This document shows, piece by piece, positions 17,201-25,504 of a DNA stretch of 47,598 nucleotides (its first letter is position 1; each line of letters starts with the position of its first letter). The notes below the pieces were generated by a model that worked only from the letters and a program-made list of their open reading frames with translations, did no database searches and was not told the DNA's origin. This stretch comes from Candidatus Lambdaproteobacteria bacterium RIFOXYD2_FULL_56_26 (GTDB lineage: Bacteria; SAR324; XYD2-FULL-50-16). The stretch lies in NCBI GenBank assembly GCA_001783715.1, contig MFNF01000011.1, positions 1 to 47,598 on the forward strand, read 5' to 3'. Made by a program: the position numbers and the translations under genes.

Positions 17201-18040
17201 GCGATCCGGCAGTTGGAGGCCCAGACCGGGAAACAGCGAGTTCCCATCTTGGCCTTGTCGGGAGCGGACGAAAAGGAAATCGCCCAAGCGATCCAAGAGG
17301 CGGGGATGGACGGAGGCAGCCCCAAACCCCTGGACTTCGAGAAACTTTACAACCAGATCGAAGTCCTGTTCGGACGGCTGGAACCGGCCCCGGAGGTGGA
17401 ACTGACCCCCCAAGCGGAGATGGCCGAGCTGGAATTGCCCGGTCTGGAGCTGGCCAAAGGGCTCAGTCGGTGGGGGGATTCCCAAAAAAGTTACCTCAAC
17501 GCTTTGTTTTATTTTGCCAAAAGCCAACAGGACACCGCTTCCCGGTTGGCCAAGTTCAAGTTCCCCCCCGAGCCCGCCCAGATTGCCTCTTTGGCCCACA
17601 AGCTCAAAGGGGCGGCCGGCAACATCGCCGCCACCGACTTGGCCCAAGCGGCATCCATCTTGGAAGAGGCCGCCAAGTCCCTCTCTCCAGAGGCCTACGG
17701 TTTGTTGTCTGACAAGGTCATTGAGGAACTGCAAAGGGTCCTGCGCAGCATAGAAGAGTTGGGCCAGATTTACAGACAAACCGACCGGGTCCTGCCAGCC
17801 GGGCCGTTGCAACTGGAAGAGGCCAAAGACAAGCTGGAAGAGCTCCGCCCCTTTGTCGCCCGTGGCGAGGCGATCCACGCCGAACGGCTGGCCCAGGAGC
17901 TGCAATTCTTTTTAGGGGCCCACCCGGCCGGGGCCTTGGTTTCCGAGGTGATCGAAGAAATCGACAACTTTGACTTTGAAAAGGCCTTGAGTAACCTAGA
18001 AGAGGTCGCCAGAACCTTGGAGAAGGAAGATGTGAAATAA
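14273..18040 (+). CDS. Membrane hybrid histidine kinase with FixL-like PAS, two receivers and Hpt
   Basis: 1255 residues. Order: transmembrane helix about 20-38; periplasmic helical sensor 39-303; helix 304-330; HAMP to about 385; PAS 388-505; HisKA with phospho-acceptor H532 (ISHEIRTP); HATPase with NLIGNAIKFT and DTGIGIP; receiver 1 with D820; receiver 2 with D963; Hpt with H1109 (AHKLKGAAGN). The PAS domain reads like FixL: H443 in FHDENL and R463 in GREV, 20 residues apart as are H200 and R220 in FixL, so it may bind haem and sense O2. It lies between the ODP pair and the cytochrome genes. No cognate regulator is adjacent; the HD-GYP protein at 36498 is one possible target. Confidence 0.92.
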   Translation: MSELKRTSLRHQLLVSHLSLAGLGVALLMVTLMTTIWLRSSTHKLALISQPRMEALDHIDRGIYQSAANLQNYIADPKHQFRVDRNQVWRNMVFPALQQLQELTGNHDPRIVPRLERLVELLAKLHSLQAQIEDLAHRPENRPAQMGYDANGLAWVEKISRRAGELATQERRSGRTELARQLNLFYHDFEKIHLRMQAFLEQGRPQQAKEIDQNFVQATVLLSQATKMGNPALAAQLETLALDLDRYLEVCQEVMQERQRITWDQTRYLQEFHLRPLQVDLTAEIAALDQILADEIQADAAEGTLVSTASLVLTSLLILVMVVGAVVISLRRSAAITKPLLGLAKASKAFSNGELGGDIVVESNDELGDLTQTFNQMKNSLVESYGRYRAIVDSAVDGIVTLDPQGTIESFNKAAERIFGYQESEVLGKNVSLLMPQSEADFHDENLLNYLKTGQKMTLGKGREVNILHKSGELRPAYIAISETRFGEEMIFTGLIRDIREQKAMEQNLIQTKEEAQVANKLKSSFLANISHEIRTPMNGILGMTELALETDLMPNQKRYIQAANGGAKALLKLLNDILDLSKMEGSHMELESLDFSLERLLEDTMETLSLDAQKKGLDFILSIDPLVPSQINGDPTRIRQILVNLIGNAIKFTHEGEVVIRLSLKEKNENNLTLFFNIKDTGIGIPQDRIARVFESFTQTDGSTTRKYGGTGLGTTIAKQLVELMGGTIWIESVVGKGTQFLFTLKVKEIEGQVPVQVTQVQDLSIRQVLVIDDNPSNLTNFRDILGSWNLIPSLADGASAARAVLERRTQPFDLLVVDVQMPETDGITLVREIKTNPLHRFTPVIFLFSFITPQHQAALANLGEPLFLFKPVKREELKERLFEADQRVNPVAFLPQPTTDQNRVRNFALCRKVLVAEDDGTNRLLMQTRLKSKKMQVSLAKNGLEAVELYQKRDFDLVLMDLQMPEMDGFEAARAIRQLEAQTGKQRVPILALSGADEKEIAQAIQEAGMDGGSPKPLDFEKLYNQIEVLFGRLEPAPEVELTPQAEMAELELPGLELAKGLSRWGDSQKSYLNALFYFAKSQQDTASRLAKFKFPPEPAQIASLAHKLKGAAGNIAATDLAQAASILEEAAKSLSPEAYGLLSDKVIEELQRVLRSIEELGQIYRQTDRVLPAGPLQLEEAKDKLEELRPFVARGEAIHAERLAQELQFFLGAHPAGALVSEVIEEIDNFDFEKALSNLEEVARTLEKEDVK

Positions 18041-18065
18041 TTTTCACTATCTTTCCTTGGTCCAA

Positions 18066-18686
18066 ATGATTACCGTGATCTCTGCTACCAAACGCCCTGC
18101 TTGCCTGTTCACTATGGGTCCTAAGCTTTTCAGTCGGTCAGTCCTTCCCTTTTCGGGAGCTTTTTTGGCGTTGATTCTCGCCACGGTGCTCATCGACTGG
18201 TTCCTCCACAGCCAAGGGCTCGCTTATTGGGGCCGCTGGGCCGGGCCTTTGGGGGTCTTGGTTTTGGCGCTCTCCTTTGGGTACAGCGCCCGTAAGCGCA
18301 AGTTTCTGTTTACCGGTAGCCTGCCCGGATGGTTGCGTCTCCACGAATACCTTTCTTGGATCGGAGCATTGTTGATCATGGTCCATTCGGGGATCCACCT
18401 CCACGCTTGGCTGCCCTGGGCGGCAACCCTGGCGATGTTGGCGGCAACCGCCAGCGGGCTGATGGGCAAATACCTGCTCAAAACGGCCAGAGATAAAATG
18501 AAAGCCGCCAAGACCAAACTTGCGGCACAAGGGCTGACCGATGTGGAGATCGAAAACCAACTCCTCTCCGATTCCTTGACCCTCAAAGCCTTGGCCAACT
18601 GGCGCAAAGGCCACATGCCAGTGACCTATACCTTTTTCTTTCTGGCCCTCTTTCATGTGGTCTCCATCTGTTTTTTCTGGATGTAG
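18066..18686 (+). CDS. Cytochrome b-like integral membrane protein
   Basis: About 206 residues with four or five membrane helices (SGAFLALILATVLIDWF; GPLGVLVLALSFG; YLSWIGALLIMVHSG; the WLPWAATLAMLAATA stretch; and a last helix with TFFFLALFHVVS). Histidines sit where b-type haem ligands would: LHEYLSW, MVHSGIHLHAW and LFHVV. A charged loop of about 45 residues precedes the last helix. Next to an octahaem cytochrome c gene, this suggests a quinol-to-cytochrome electron-transfer pair. The start is uncertain: ATG at 18066 or 18114, neither with a good ribosome site. The exact family was not identified. Confidence 0.65.
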   Translation: MITVISATKRPACLFTMGPKLFSRSVLPFSGAFLALILATVLIDWFLHSQGLAYWGRWAGPLGVLVLALSFGYSARKRKFLFTGSLPGWLRLHEYLSWIGALLIMVHSGIHLHAWLPWAATLAMLAATASGLMGKYLLKTARDKMKAAKTKLAAQGLTDVEIENQLLSDSLTLKALANWRKGHMPVTYTFFFLALFHVVSICFFWM

Positions 18687-18689
18687 GTG

Positions 18690-19574
18690 ATGAACAAAGG
18701 TCTGGTCATCGCTCTGGTGCTGGTAGTTTCCGCTGCCCTGGGGAGCCTGTTGAGGCCCCACCAGTTTTTGTCCCCCGGTCCGCTGATCCAAGGGCACGCC
18801 AAACTGGACCAGGATTGCCTCGCCTGTCACCGGCCCTTTGAAGGTCCAGGCAAGTGTGAGAACTGCCACAAGCCCGAAGACTTCCTCAAAAAACCAGTGG
18901 CCAAGGCAGAGTTTCACCACAAACTGGGCCCTAAAACCTGCATCAGTTGCCACACCGACCATGGGGTCCGGCACGTCTCCCACTTCAGTCACAACCTGCT
19001 GGATTCAAAGACCAACCAGGATTGTTCCGGCTGTCACAAGGCACCGACCGACAAAAACCACATAGGGGTCAAGGAAAGCTGTAGCGCCTGCCACGGCCAA
19101 GGAGCCTTTAAACCTGCTTCCTTTGAACACGGCAAGTGGTTCCATTTCGACAAAAACCACAAGGCCAAGTGTATCACCTGCCACCAAGGAGAGGATTACA
19201 CCTCCTACACCTGCTTTGGTTGCCACGCCCACGGAATGGGCGAGATTCGTGGGGAACATGCGGAAGAAGGAATTTTGGACCTCCGGGACTGTGTCGGCTG
19301 TCACCCCAGCGGCAAGGAATATGATGCCAAAATGCGCCGTAGCCGTCCGGTCAAAGACAATGGGATCCAAGGACCAGTCCGCCAGTATGACCGGGCCGAA
19401 GCCTTGGCCGGGATGAGTGCCTTGCCCGGCCAAGCAGGTACTGCCGTAGATTCTGCTGGTGGGCAAGGGGTACAAGAATCCGGCGGCAGGTCGGAGCACG
19501 AAGGAAAGGGGGAACATGGCTCGGAGCATCACTCGGAGCATGGGGACGACGAGGAAGAGGAAGACGACGACTGA
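18690..19574 (+). CDS. Octahaem c-type cytochrome with acidic His-rich tail
   Basis: About 294 residues. An N-terminal hydrophobic segment (about 4-20) acts as signal or anchor. Eight CxxCH haem sites follow in order: CLACH, CENCH, CISCH, CSGCH, CSACH, CITCH, CFGCH, CVGCH. Extra His residues between them can act as distal ligands. The last ~75 residues have no haem site and end in a Glu/His/Asp-rich tail (SEHHSEHGDDEEEEDDD). It starts just after the cytochrome b-like stop; a GTG at 18687 is equally placed. Likely role: periplasmic electron transfer with the upstream membrane protein. The tail's origin (true domain or old frameshift) is unclear. Confidence 0.88.
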   Translation: MNKGLVIALVLVVSAALGSLLRPHQFLSPGPLIQGHAKLDQDCLACHRPFEGPGKCENCHKPEDFLKKPVAKAEFHHKLGPKTCISCHTDHGVRHVSHFSHNLLDSKTNQDCSGCHKAPTDKNHIGVKESCSACHGQGAFKPASFEHGKWFHFDKNHKAKCITCHQGEDYTSYTCFGCHAHGMGEIRGEHAEEGILDLRDCVGCHPSGKEYDAKMRRSRPVKDNGIQGPVRQYDRAEALAGMSALPGQAGTAVDSAGGQGVQESGGRSEHEGKGEHGSEHHSEHGDDEEEEDDD

Positions 19575-19700
19575 GCCCCGGCGCTTGCCAAAGTGGCCAG
19601 AAAGCCCCAAAATCGGGTTGCCTGTCGGGAACCCTCGGTGGGCCGACGGTCCCCCGTTTTGGCAGACCCAACCTTAGCCCCGCTCTCCCCCAAAGGCCCG

Positions 19701-20555
19701 ATGTTGGAGGTTTCCAACCTGACCTACCGCTACCCCAAGGCCCAACAACCGGCCCTAGAGAACGCAAGTTTGAGTCTTGCGCCGGGACAGATCGGAGTGG
19801 TGGTGGGTGCCAAAGGCTCGGGCAAAAGCACTCTGGTCCGGTTGGTCGCCGGGCTGCTCTCTGGCTTCCAAGGACAGATTCGCTTCCAGGCGGGAGCGCT
19901 CAACCCCACAGACCTCGACTTCTACCGCTACCTTGGGGTGGTCCTGGAGGATTCGGGGCTCTTTGGCCGTTTGAGTCTGCTTGAAAATCTCCAGTACTTC
20001 CAAGGTTTTTACCCCACACCGGGCCTCAACCTGTTGGCCCTTTTGGGCCGTTTAGGTCTCGCCAAAGAAGCGAACAGCCCCGCCCACCAGCTTTCCCCCG
20101 GCATGACCCGGCTGGCTGCGGTCGCCCGAGCGCTGGTCCATGATCCACTTTTGCTGCTCCTAGACGACCCCGGTCTGCACCTCGACCAGGAGCAGACCGG
20201 GCTGCTGTTTGAACTGCTCTCCCAAGAACGGTCCCAGGGCAAAACGATCTTGCTGACCAGCCACAAACTGGAGGAAGCCAAAGCCCTGGCCGACCGGGTG
20301 GGGTTCCTGGATGCCGGTCGGCAAAAGGCCTGGGAAAGCCCCGAGAGCCTGATGAACCGTTTGGGGCAACGGCAGTTGGAGGTCAAGGTGCTGGACCAGG
20401 ACCAAGTGGTCGCCCGGCAGTTCCCCTTGGAAGGCCTGGGCCAAAACGAAGCCTTCCTGGCTCTGCTCGACCACCCCCGTTTGGTTTCGGTCCACAGCGC
20501 CGAAGCGGATCTGGCCCAGGTCTTCCAAAAGACCACCGGCAAGGAGCTGCCATGA
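19701..20555 (+). CDS. ABC transporter ATP-binding protein
   Basis: 284 residues from the ATG at 19701; the longer frame to 19593 has no domain content before it. Walker A is GAKGSGKST, the signature is LSPGM (not LSGGQ), and Walker B is LLLLLDDP, where the usual catalytic Glu is Asp. The H-loop is TSHKLEEA. About 60 C-terminal residues follow the ATPase fold, as in exporter-type (CcmA/NatA-like) subunits. It is followed by two membrane-protein genes that must form the permease. Substrate unknown. Confidence 0.88.
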   Translation: MLEVSNLTYRYPKAQQPALENASLSLAPGQIGVVVGAKGSGKSTLVRLVAGLLSGFQGQIRFQAGALNPTDLDFYRYLGVVLEDSGLFGRLSLLENLQYFQGFYPTPGLNLLALLGRLGLAKEANSPAHQLSPGMTRLAAVARALVHDPLLLLLDDPGLHLDQEQTGLLFELLSQERSQGKTILLTSHKLEEAKALADRVGFLDAGRQKAWESPESLMNRLGQRQLEVKVLDQDQVVARQFPLEGLGQNEAFLALLDHPRLVSVHSAEADLAQVFQKTTGKELP

Positions 20556-20613
20556 AGGGGCCAATCCTGCACCGGCCCCCGGCGGTCCGGGTTGCCAAAG
20601 CCAGGGACCGCCG

Positions 20614-21288
20614 ATGAAACGGCTGGTCAACCAGGTGTTTTTGGAAGCCCTGTTGTTGTGGCGCTACCAAGTGATCTGGCTCTCCTGGGGGTTGGGTTTC
20701 CTGTTGGCCTTGGTGTTGCGTTATTTTGTCCCCGAACCGGAACGGCTGTTCAGCCTGGGTCTGGGGGTCAGTGCCGCCTTGGCTTCCACGGTGGTTTTTC
20801 TGGTCGCCGGGTTGACCTGGATCGAACGACAGGGAGGCGGGTTGGTAGGGTTGGTCTTAACCCCCTTGCGGCCCCAGGAATACCTGCTTTCCAAGGGGCT
20901 GTTGGTGATGTCGCTCACCACCGGACTCTTTGGGGTGGCCGAGCTGGCGGGGTTGGGTTTGGACCGGCAAAGCCTCTTGCTGCTGCCGGGGCTTTGGCTG
21001 ACCGGCTGGACCTTGGCCTACCTGGGCCTCGCCCTGGTCTGGATGCGGCCTAACCTGAACCAATTTATCCTGCCCAGTTTGGGACTGACCGCCCTGGGCC
21101 AACTCTCCCTTACCGCTGCCTTGGGCCAATGGCCGGGCTGGTTTTGGTCGTTGCTCCCTCTCTACGGTGCAGGCAGAGTGACCCTGGCGGCCCCCGAGTC
21201 CACGAGCCTGTTGTGCGCCTTGGGTTGGGCGGGGCTGGCGTACCTGCTGGCCCACCGGGCCTGCTGCCGAGCCTGGAAGGCCCTATGA
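20614..21288 (+). CDS. ABC transporter membrane subunit 1
   Basis: 224 residues with about six hydrophobic helices and a short cytoplasmic N-terminus (MKRLVNQVFLEALLLWRYQ) typical of ABC-2-type or CcmB-like permeases. CcmB-like features include an ERQGGGLVGLVLTPLRPQEYL stretch between helices, similar to the coupling region of haem-exporter CcmB. No haem exporter can be claimed, though an octahaem cytochrome lies just upstream. Its start is 58 bases after the ATPase stop; a 21-codon open frame bridges that gap with ATGA overlaps at both ends. It overlaps the next gene by ATGA. Confidence 0.78.
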   Translation: MKRLVNQVFLEALLLWRYQVIWLSWGLGFLLALVLRYFVPEPERLFSLGLGVSAALASTVVFLVAGLTWIERQGGGLVGLVLTPLRPQEYLLSKGLLVMSLTTGLFGVAELAGLGLDRQSLLLLPGLWLTGWTLAYLGLALVWMRPNLNQFILPSLGLTALGQLSLTAALGQWPGWFWSLLPLYGAGRVTLAAPESTSLLCALGWAGLAYLLAHRACCRAWKAL

Positions 21289-22031
21289 GGGAACTGCAAC
21301 TGTTGGCCCACCTCATCCGTGGGGACCGCCGCCGGTCCAAGGGGGACTTCGGTTTTTTTTGGGTCCGCCTGGGGCCTTGGGTCAACGCCTTGTTTTTCTA
21401 TCTGCTGGTGCCCAGATTGGTGTGGCTTTTAAAAGATGACCTGGACCTCACCCCTTACCTACCCCTGGTGCTAGGGTACTGGTTTTTGTGGCTCACCCCT
21501 TTGGGGCTGGGGCTCGGGTCTGCCTTGATGTTGTTTGAGGAGCAAGAGGTCGGCTTTTTGGCGCTGGCGGTTCTGCCGGTCAGCCAACGGGGCCTGTTGG
21601 CCTACCGGCTTTGGCTGCCGGGGTTGTTGGCTTTTTTCACCCTCTTGGGCACCCTTTGGATCGTCTCGCCCGGAGGAATACCGCTGCACAGGCTGGCTTG
21701 GCTCAGTTTGGGCGGGGCGCTCTTGACCCCGTTGTTGACCTTTTTGCTGTTTGCCTTTGCCCACCACAAGACCCAAGCGGCCAGCCTCGCCACCTTGTTC
21801 CGATTTTTGGGGCTGTTTGCGTTGTTTGGGTTTCTGCTGCCCCCGGAGCAACAGAATCTTGCCGGGCTAGTCTTCCCGCCCTACTGGTTTTTTAAGGCCT
21901 ACCAAATCGCCCTGACCGACGGGCCAGGGTTTTGGGGCCACTTAGGGCTGGGGTTTTTGTTTTTGCTGCCCCTCTTGGGTTGGGCGAGGGGAGTGTTTTT
22001 GGAGAAGTACGGCAAGGCCCTTTTGGCCTAA
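21285..22031 (+). CDS. ABC transporter membrane subunit 2
   Basis: 248 residues, about six hydrophobic helices, rich in Leu/Gly/Phe. The N-terminus has a basic patch ([13 protein letters not shown]) before the first helix. It starts at the ATG that overlaps the previous stop (ATGA), so the two permease genes are translationally coupled. The layout ATPase-permease-permease matches small ABC-2-type exporters. Its end overlaps the convergent recQ end by four bases. No substrate clue in the sequence. Confidence 0.76.
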   Translation: MRELQLLAHLIRGDRRRSKGDFGFFWVRLGPWVNALFFYLLVPRLVWLLKDDLDLTPYLPLVLGYWFLWLTPLGLGLGSALMLFEEQEVGFLALAVLPVSQRGLLAYRLWLPGLLAFFTLLGTLWIVSPGGIPLHRLAWLSLGGALLTPLLTFLLFAFAHHKTQAASLATLFRFLGLFALFGFLLPPEQQNLAGLVFPPYWFFKAYQIALTDGPGFWGHLGLGFLFLLPLLGWARGVFLEKYGKALLA

Positions 22032-23875
22032 CGGCCCTCAAAGCCCAGGATGACCTCTAGGAAGTCCGGTCCGTAGTGCTCCAGCTTCACCTCCCCAACG
22101 CCGTTGATCCGGCCCAATTCCACCAGACTTTGGGGCCGGTATTCGGCCATCTCCCAAAGGCTTTTGTCCAAAAAGATGATGTAGCTGGGCACGTCCTTTT
22201 GCTTGGCGATCTCGGTCCGCAAACGGCGGAGCGCTTCAAACAAGGCGTAGGAATCGGACCGGCGGAAGGGAACCGGGGCTTTGGATTGGCCGGATTTTCC
22301 CGTTTTGTGCCGCTGGGAATTGTCTTCTTTGGGTCCTTCGTGCCGGGCATACAGGTGGATTTTCCCTTGCCCGCCCAGCGCCGCCTTGGCTTCAGGCAAC
22401 AAAAAGACCCCGCCTTGTTCGTTGACCCCCAAAAGCCCTTGGGCCAACAACTGCCGGTACACCGACTTCCACCCCTCTTGGTTCAGTTCGCTGCCGATCC
22501 CAAAGGTAGAGACCTGGGCATGTCCGGCGGCCCCGACCTTGGGGCTGGCAACCCCGGTCAGGACCTGGGCCAGATGGGTGAAGCCGTAGCTTTGGCCGGT
22601 CCGAAAAACGTTGGAAAGGGCCTTTTGGGCCAACCGGCTCGGCTCGGGCAGACCGGTGGGGGGCTCCAGGCAGTTGTCACAGGCCCCGCAAGGGCCGGTG
22701 TAGGTTTCCCCAAAGTACCGCAAGAGGCCCACCCGGCGACATTCGGCGCTCTCCAAAAACCGCCAGAAGGAGAGCCGTCGTTTGGCCTCGGCGGCCTTGA
22801 GCTCCTCCTTGGCCTCCGGGTTGTCGAAAAACCGCAGCTGGGTTAAATAGTCCGCCACCCCATAAAGCAGGAGGCAATCGGCCGGCAGCCCGTCTCGGCC
22901 CGCCCGGCCGGTTTCCTGGTAGTAGGCTTCCAGGTTTTTAGGCAAGTCCAGGTGGGCGACAAAACGGATGTCCGGCTTGTCGATCCCCATTCCAAACGCA
23001 ATGGTCGCCACCATCACCACCGACTCTTCCTTGGAAAACCGCTCCTGGTTCCGGTCCCGCTCCAGGGGGGTCATCCCGGCGTGGTAGGGCAGGGCCTTGA
23101 TCCCCTCTTTGGAAAGCCACAAGGCGGTTTCATCCACCTTTTTGCGGCTGAGGCAATAAACGATCCCCGACTCCCCGGGATGTTCCTCCAAGATCAGGTC
23201 CAAAAGCTGCCTTCTGGGGTTGTGCTTGAGCTTGAGCCGGTACAGCAGGTTGGGCCGGTCAAAGGAGGAAACAAAAAGTTTGGCCCCCACCAACCCCAAT
23301 TTTTCGGCGATTTCTTGCCTGGTCGCCGGGTCGGCGGTGGCGGTCAAAGCAATCCGGGGCACGTCGGGAAACAACCGGGGCAAGGCTTCCAGCCGCAGGT
23401 ACTCGGGCCGAAAGTCGTGGCCCCATTTGGAGACGCAGTGGGCCTCGTCAATGGCAATCAGGCTCAGGCGCACCTGCCGGAGCAACCACAAAAACCGGTC
23501 GGCAAACAGCCGTTCGGGGGCGACATACAAAAGTTTCAGCTGCCCTTGCAGCAGGCTTTCCTCCAGCGCCCTAGACTCCCCCGCCTCCAGACTGGAGTTG
23601 AGGAAACCCGCCTGGACCCCCAATTCCTTGAGCCCCCCCACTTGGTCCTTCATCAAGGCGATCAGGGGTGAAACCACCAGCGCCACTCCTTCCAAACACA
23701 AGGCGGGCAGCTGGTAACACAAGGACTTGCCTCCCCCGGTGGGCATCAGGACCAAGGCATCCTGCCCGCCGATCAAGGTATTGCAGATCTCTTCCTGGTC
23801 CCCTCTGAACTGAGCGAAACCAAAGACCTGGGCCAAAAGCTTTTGGGGCACCAGCGGGGGGGACAGGGATTCCAA
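22028..23875 (-). CDS. recQ: ATP-dependent DNA helicase RecQ
   Basis: About 615 residues, normal for RecQ. Motif I is [13 protein letters not shown], motif II is [18 protein letters not shown], and motif VI is [10 protein letters not shown]. The zinc-binding region keeps Cys residues in [13 protein letters not shown] and CGACDNC. An HRDC domain closes the protein ([15 protein letters not shown] ... [12 protein letters not shown]). RecQ unwinds DNA 3'-5' in recombination and fork repair. The frame opens with TTG at 23875, with GAGG about 13 bases upstream; a GTG at 23851 is the alternative. It follows mutM by 44 bases in a minus-strand repair/lipid operon. Confidence 0.95.
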   Translation of the reverse strand: MESLSPPLVPQKLLAQVFGFAQFRGDQEEICNTLIGGQDALVLMPTGGGKSLCYQLPALCLEGVALVVSPLIALMKDQVGGLKELGVQAGFLNSSLEAGESRALEESLLQGQLKLLYVAPERLFADRFLWLLRQVRLSLIAIDEAHCVSKWGHDFRPEYLRLEALPRLFPDVPRIALTATADPATRQEIAEKLGLVGAKLFVSSFDRPNLLYRLKLKHNPRRQLLDLILEEHPGESGIVYCLSRKKVDETALWLSKEGIKALPYHAGMTPLERDRNQERFSKEESVVMVATIAFGMGIDKPDIRFVAHLDLPKNLEAYYQETGRAGRDGLPADCLLLYGVADYLTQLRFFDNPEAKEELKAAEAKRRLSFWRFLESAECRRVGLLRYFGETYTGPCGACDNCLEPPTGLPEPSRLAQKALSNVFRTGQSYGFTHLAQVLTGVASPKVGAAGHAQVSTFGIGSELNQEGWKSVYRQLLAQGLLGVNEQGGVFLLPEAKAALGGQGKIHLYARHEGPKEDNSQRHKTGKSGQSKAPVPFRRSDSYALFEALRRLRTEIAKQKDVPSYIIFLDKSLWEMAEYRPQSLVELGRINGVGEVKLEHYGPDFLEVILGFEGR

Positions 23876-23919
23876 GGGAAGGCTACCTCAAAGGTCGGGC
23901 AGGAAAGGCGAAACCGGGG

Positions 23920-24735
23920 CTAAAGCTTCTGGCAGTGGGGACAATAAAAACTACTCCGTCCGGCCTGGATGATCCTTTTTATCCCCCTGCCGCAGGTTCG
24001 GCAAGGTTGATCTGTTTTGCCGTAAACCTGCAAAAACTCCTGGAATCCGCCGGTTTTGTCGTCCACCCGGCGAAAATCGGAGATGCTGGTACCGTTGGCC
24101 TCCAAAGCGAGCCCCAGGATCCGCCGGGTTTCCTCCAGCAGCCGGAGCGCTTGGGTTGGCCGCAATTTGTTTCCGGCCAACAGGGGACTGAGCTTGGCGG
24201 CAAACAGAATCTCCGCCGCATAGATGTTCCCGATCCCCGCCAAGGGGCTTTGGTCAAGCAGCAGGGTTTTGAGGGGCCGTTTGGTGTGGGACCAAGCGGC
24301 CTGGAGCGCTTTGGGCTCTATGGCAGCGGTCAGGGCATCGACCCCCAGTTTGGCCAGTCTGGGGTGCTGGACGTTTGGGTCCAAAAGCTCCAAAAACCCG
24401 AAACACCGCAGTTCGCTGAACACCAGCCGCCTTTGGTCCGAAAGGGTAAAAACCACCCGGTCATGGGGCTTGAGCGGCTCTTGGGCCTTGGTGACCACAA
24501 ATTTTCCGCTCATGCCCAGGTGGGCCAGGAGGCTGTGGGGGCCAAACCGAAACAGCAGGTACTTGGCCGCTCGGTCGATCCCCTCCAAGGTCTGCCCCTC
24601 GATGGCCCGGCACAGTGCCTTGGGGGCACCTCGTACCACCGAAGCCCGGTGAACCTTGACCTGCAACACCTTTTGGCCCAACACCTCGGCCAACAGCCCC
24701 CGCCGCACGGTCTCGACTTCGGGCAGCTCAGGCAT
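23920..24735 (-). CDS. mutM: Formamidopyrimidine-DNA glycosylase (Fpg/MutM)
   Basis: 271 residues. The N-terminus MPELPEVETVRRGL holds the catalytic Pro and Glu that excise oxidised purines such as 8-oxoguanine. The H2TH region reads SPLAGIGNIYAAEILFAAKLSP, and the C-terminal zinc finger has Cys pairs in CRTCG and FYCPHCQ. The protein removes the base and nicks the strand in base-excision repair. Its start overlaps the end of plsC by 8 bases, and recQ follows, so the genes are likely co-transcribed. Confidence 0.96.
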   Translation of the reverse strand: MPELPEVETVRRGLLAEVLGQKVLQVKVHRASVVRGAPKALCRAIEGQTLEGIDRAAKYLLFRFGPHSLLAHLGMSGKFVVTKAQEPLKPHDRVVFTLSDQRRLVFSELRCFGFLELLDPNVQHPRLAKLGVDALTAAIEPKALQAAWSHTKRPLKTLLLDQSPLAGIGNIYAAEILFAAKLSPLLAGNKLRPTQALRLLEETRRILGLALEANGTSISDFRRVDDKTGGFQEFLQVYGKTDQPCRTCGRGIKRIIQAGRSSFYCPHCQKL

Positions 24736-25495
24736 CCGCCCCTTCCTCTTGCCCCAGCTCGGGCAGGTCCGGGGGTAGGTGGGCGAGGCTGCGGATCACT
24801 TCCCTGACCTGGGCGGTCAGCTGTTTTCGTTGGTTTTTGGGCAGGTTTTCGGTGGAGATGGGCGTGCCGACTCGGGCCACCACGGTTTTACCCCGGTGGA
24901 TCTTGACGCTACCTTTGTGCATCACCTCAAAGGCCCCTTCCAGCCCCAGGGGGATGATCTTGGCTCCCATGTCCATGGCCAGCTTGACCCCGCCGGTTTT
25001 AAACAGGCCCAGCCGCCCGTCAGGGCTGCGGGTGCCTTCAGGGGCGATCCAAAAGACCAGCCCGGTTTCCATCAGTCCTTTGGCCCGTTCGATGTCCTTG
25101 GCTGCCTGGTGCCGGTCCTCCCGGTCGATAAAAACGAATTCCGCCCGGCTCATCGCCGGCCCCCAGACCGGGATGGCAAACAGTTCTTTCTTGGCGATCA
25201 TGCGGATCGAACAATGGTCCTTAAACACCTGCATGGACAGGGGGATGTCGTAGTAGCTGGCATGGTTGCACATCACCACATACCGCTCCCCAGGAACCAT
25301 GTTCAGGTTTTCCAACCCTTCCACCTGCAGGTTGACCTGGGCCAAATCCAGGACTCTCTTGGCCCAACCGTAGAGCCGCCGGTTCATGCCGGGCCGGTCG
25401 ATCCCACCAAAAGGCAGTTCCAAGAAGGTGACCACCGAGATAAAAAACCCGGCCCAAAGGGACCGGAGGATCAAATATAGATTCAGGGGCGACAT
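24728..25495 (-). CDS. plsC: 1-acyl-glycerol-3-phosphate acyltransferase (PlsC family)
   Basis: About 255 residues. The acyltransferase block I is NHASYYDIP (the H-x4-D catalytic pair), and block III is APEGTRSPDGRL. An N-terminal hydrophobic helix (LILRSLWAGFFISVVTFLELP) anchors it to the inner membrane. The enzyme adds the second acyl chain in phosphatidic acid synthesis. The start may be the ATG at 25495 or the GTG at 25504, which directly follows the upstream stop codon; neither has a strong ribosome site. Confidence 0.92.
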   Translation of the reverse strand: MSPLNLYLILRSLWAGFFISVVTFLELPFGGIDRPGMNRRLYGWAKRVLDLAQVNLQVEGLENLNMVPGERYVVMCNHASYYDIPLSMQVFKDHCSIRMIAKKELFAIPVWGPAMSRAEFVFIDREDRHQAAKDIERAKGLMETGLVFWIAPEGTRSPDGRLGLFKTGGVKLAMDMGAKIIPLGLEGAFEVMHKGSVKIHRGKTVVARVGTPISTENLPKNQRKQLTAQVREVIRSLAHLPPDLPELGQEEGADA

Positions 25496-25504
25496 AGCCG
25501 ACAC

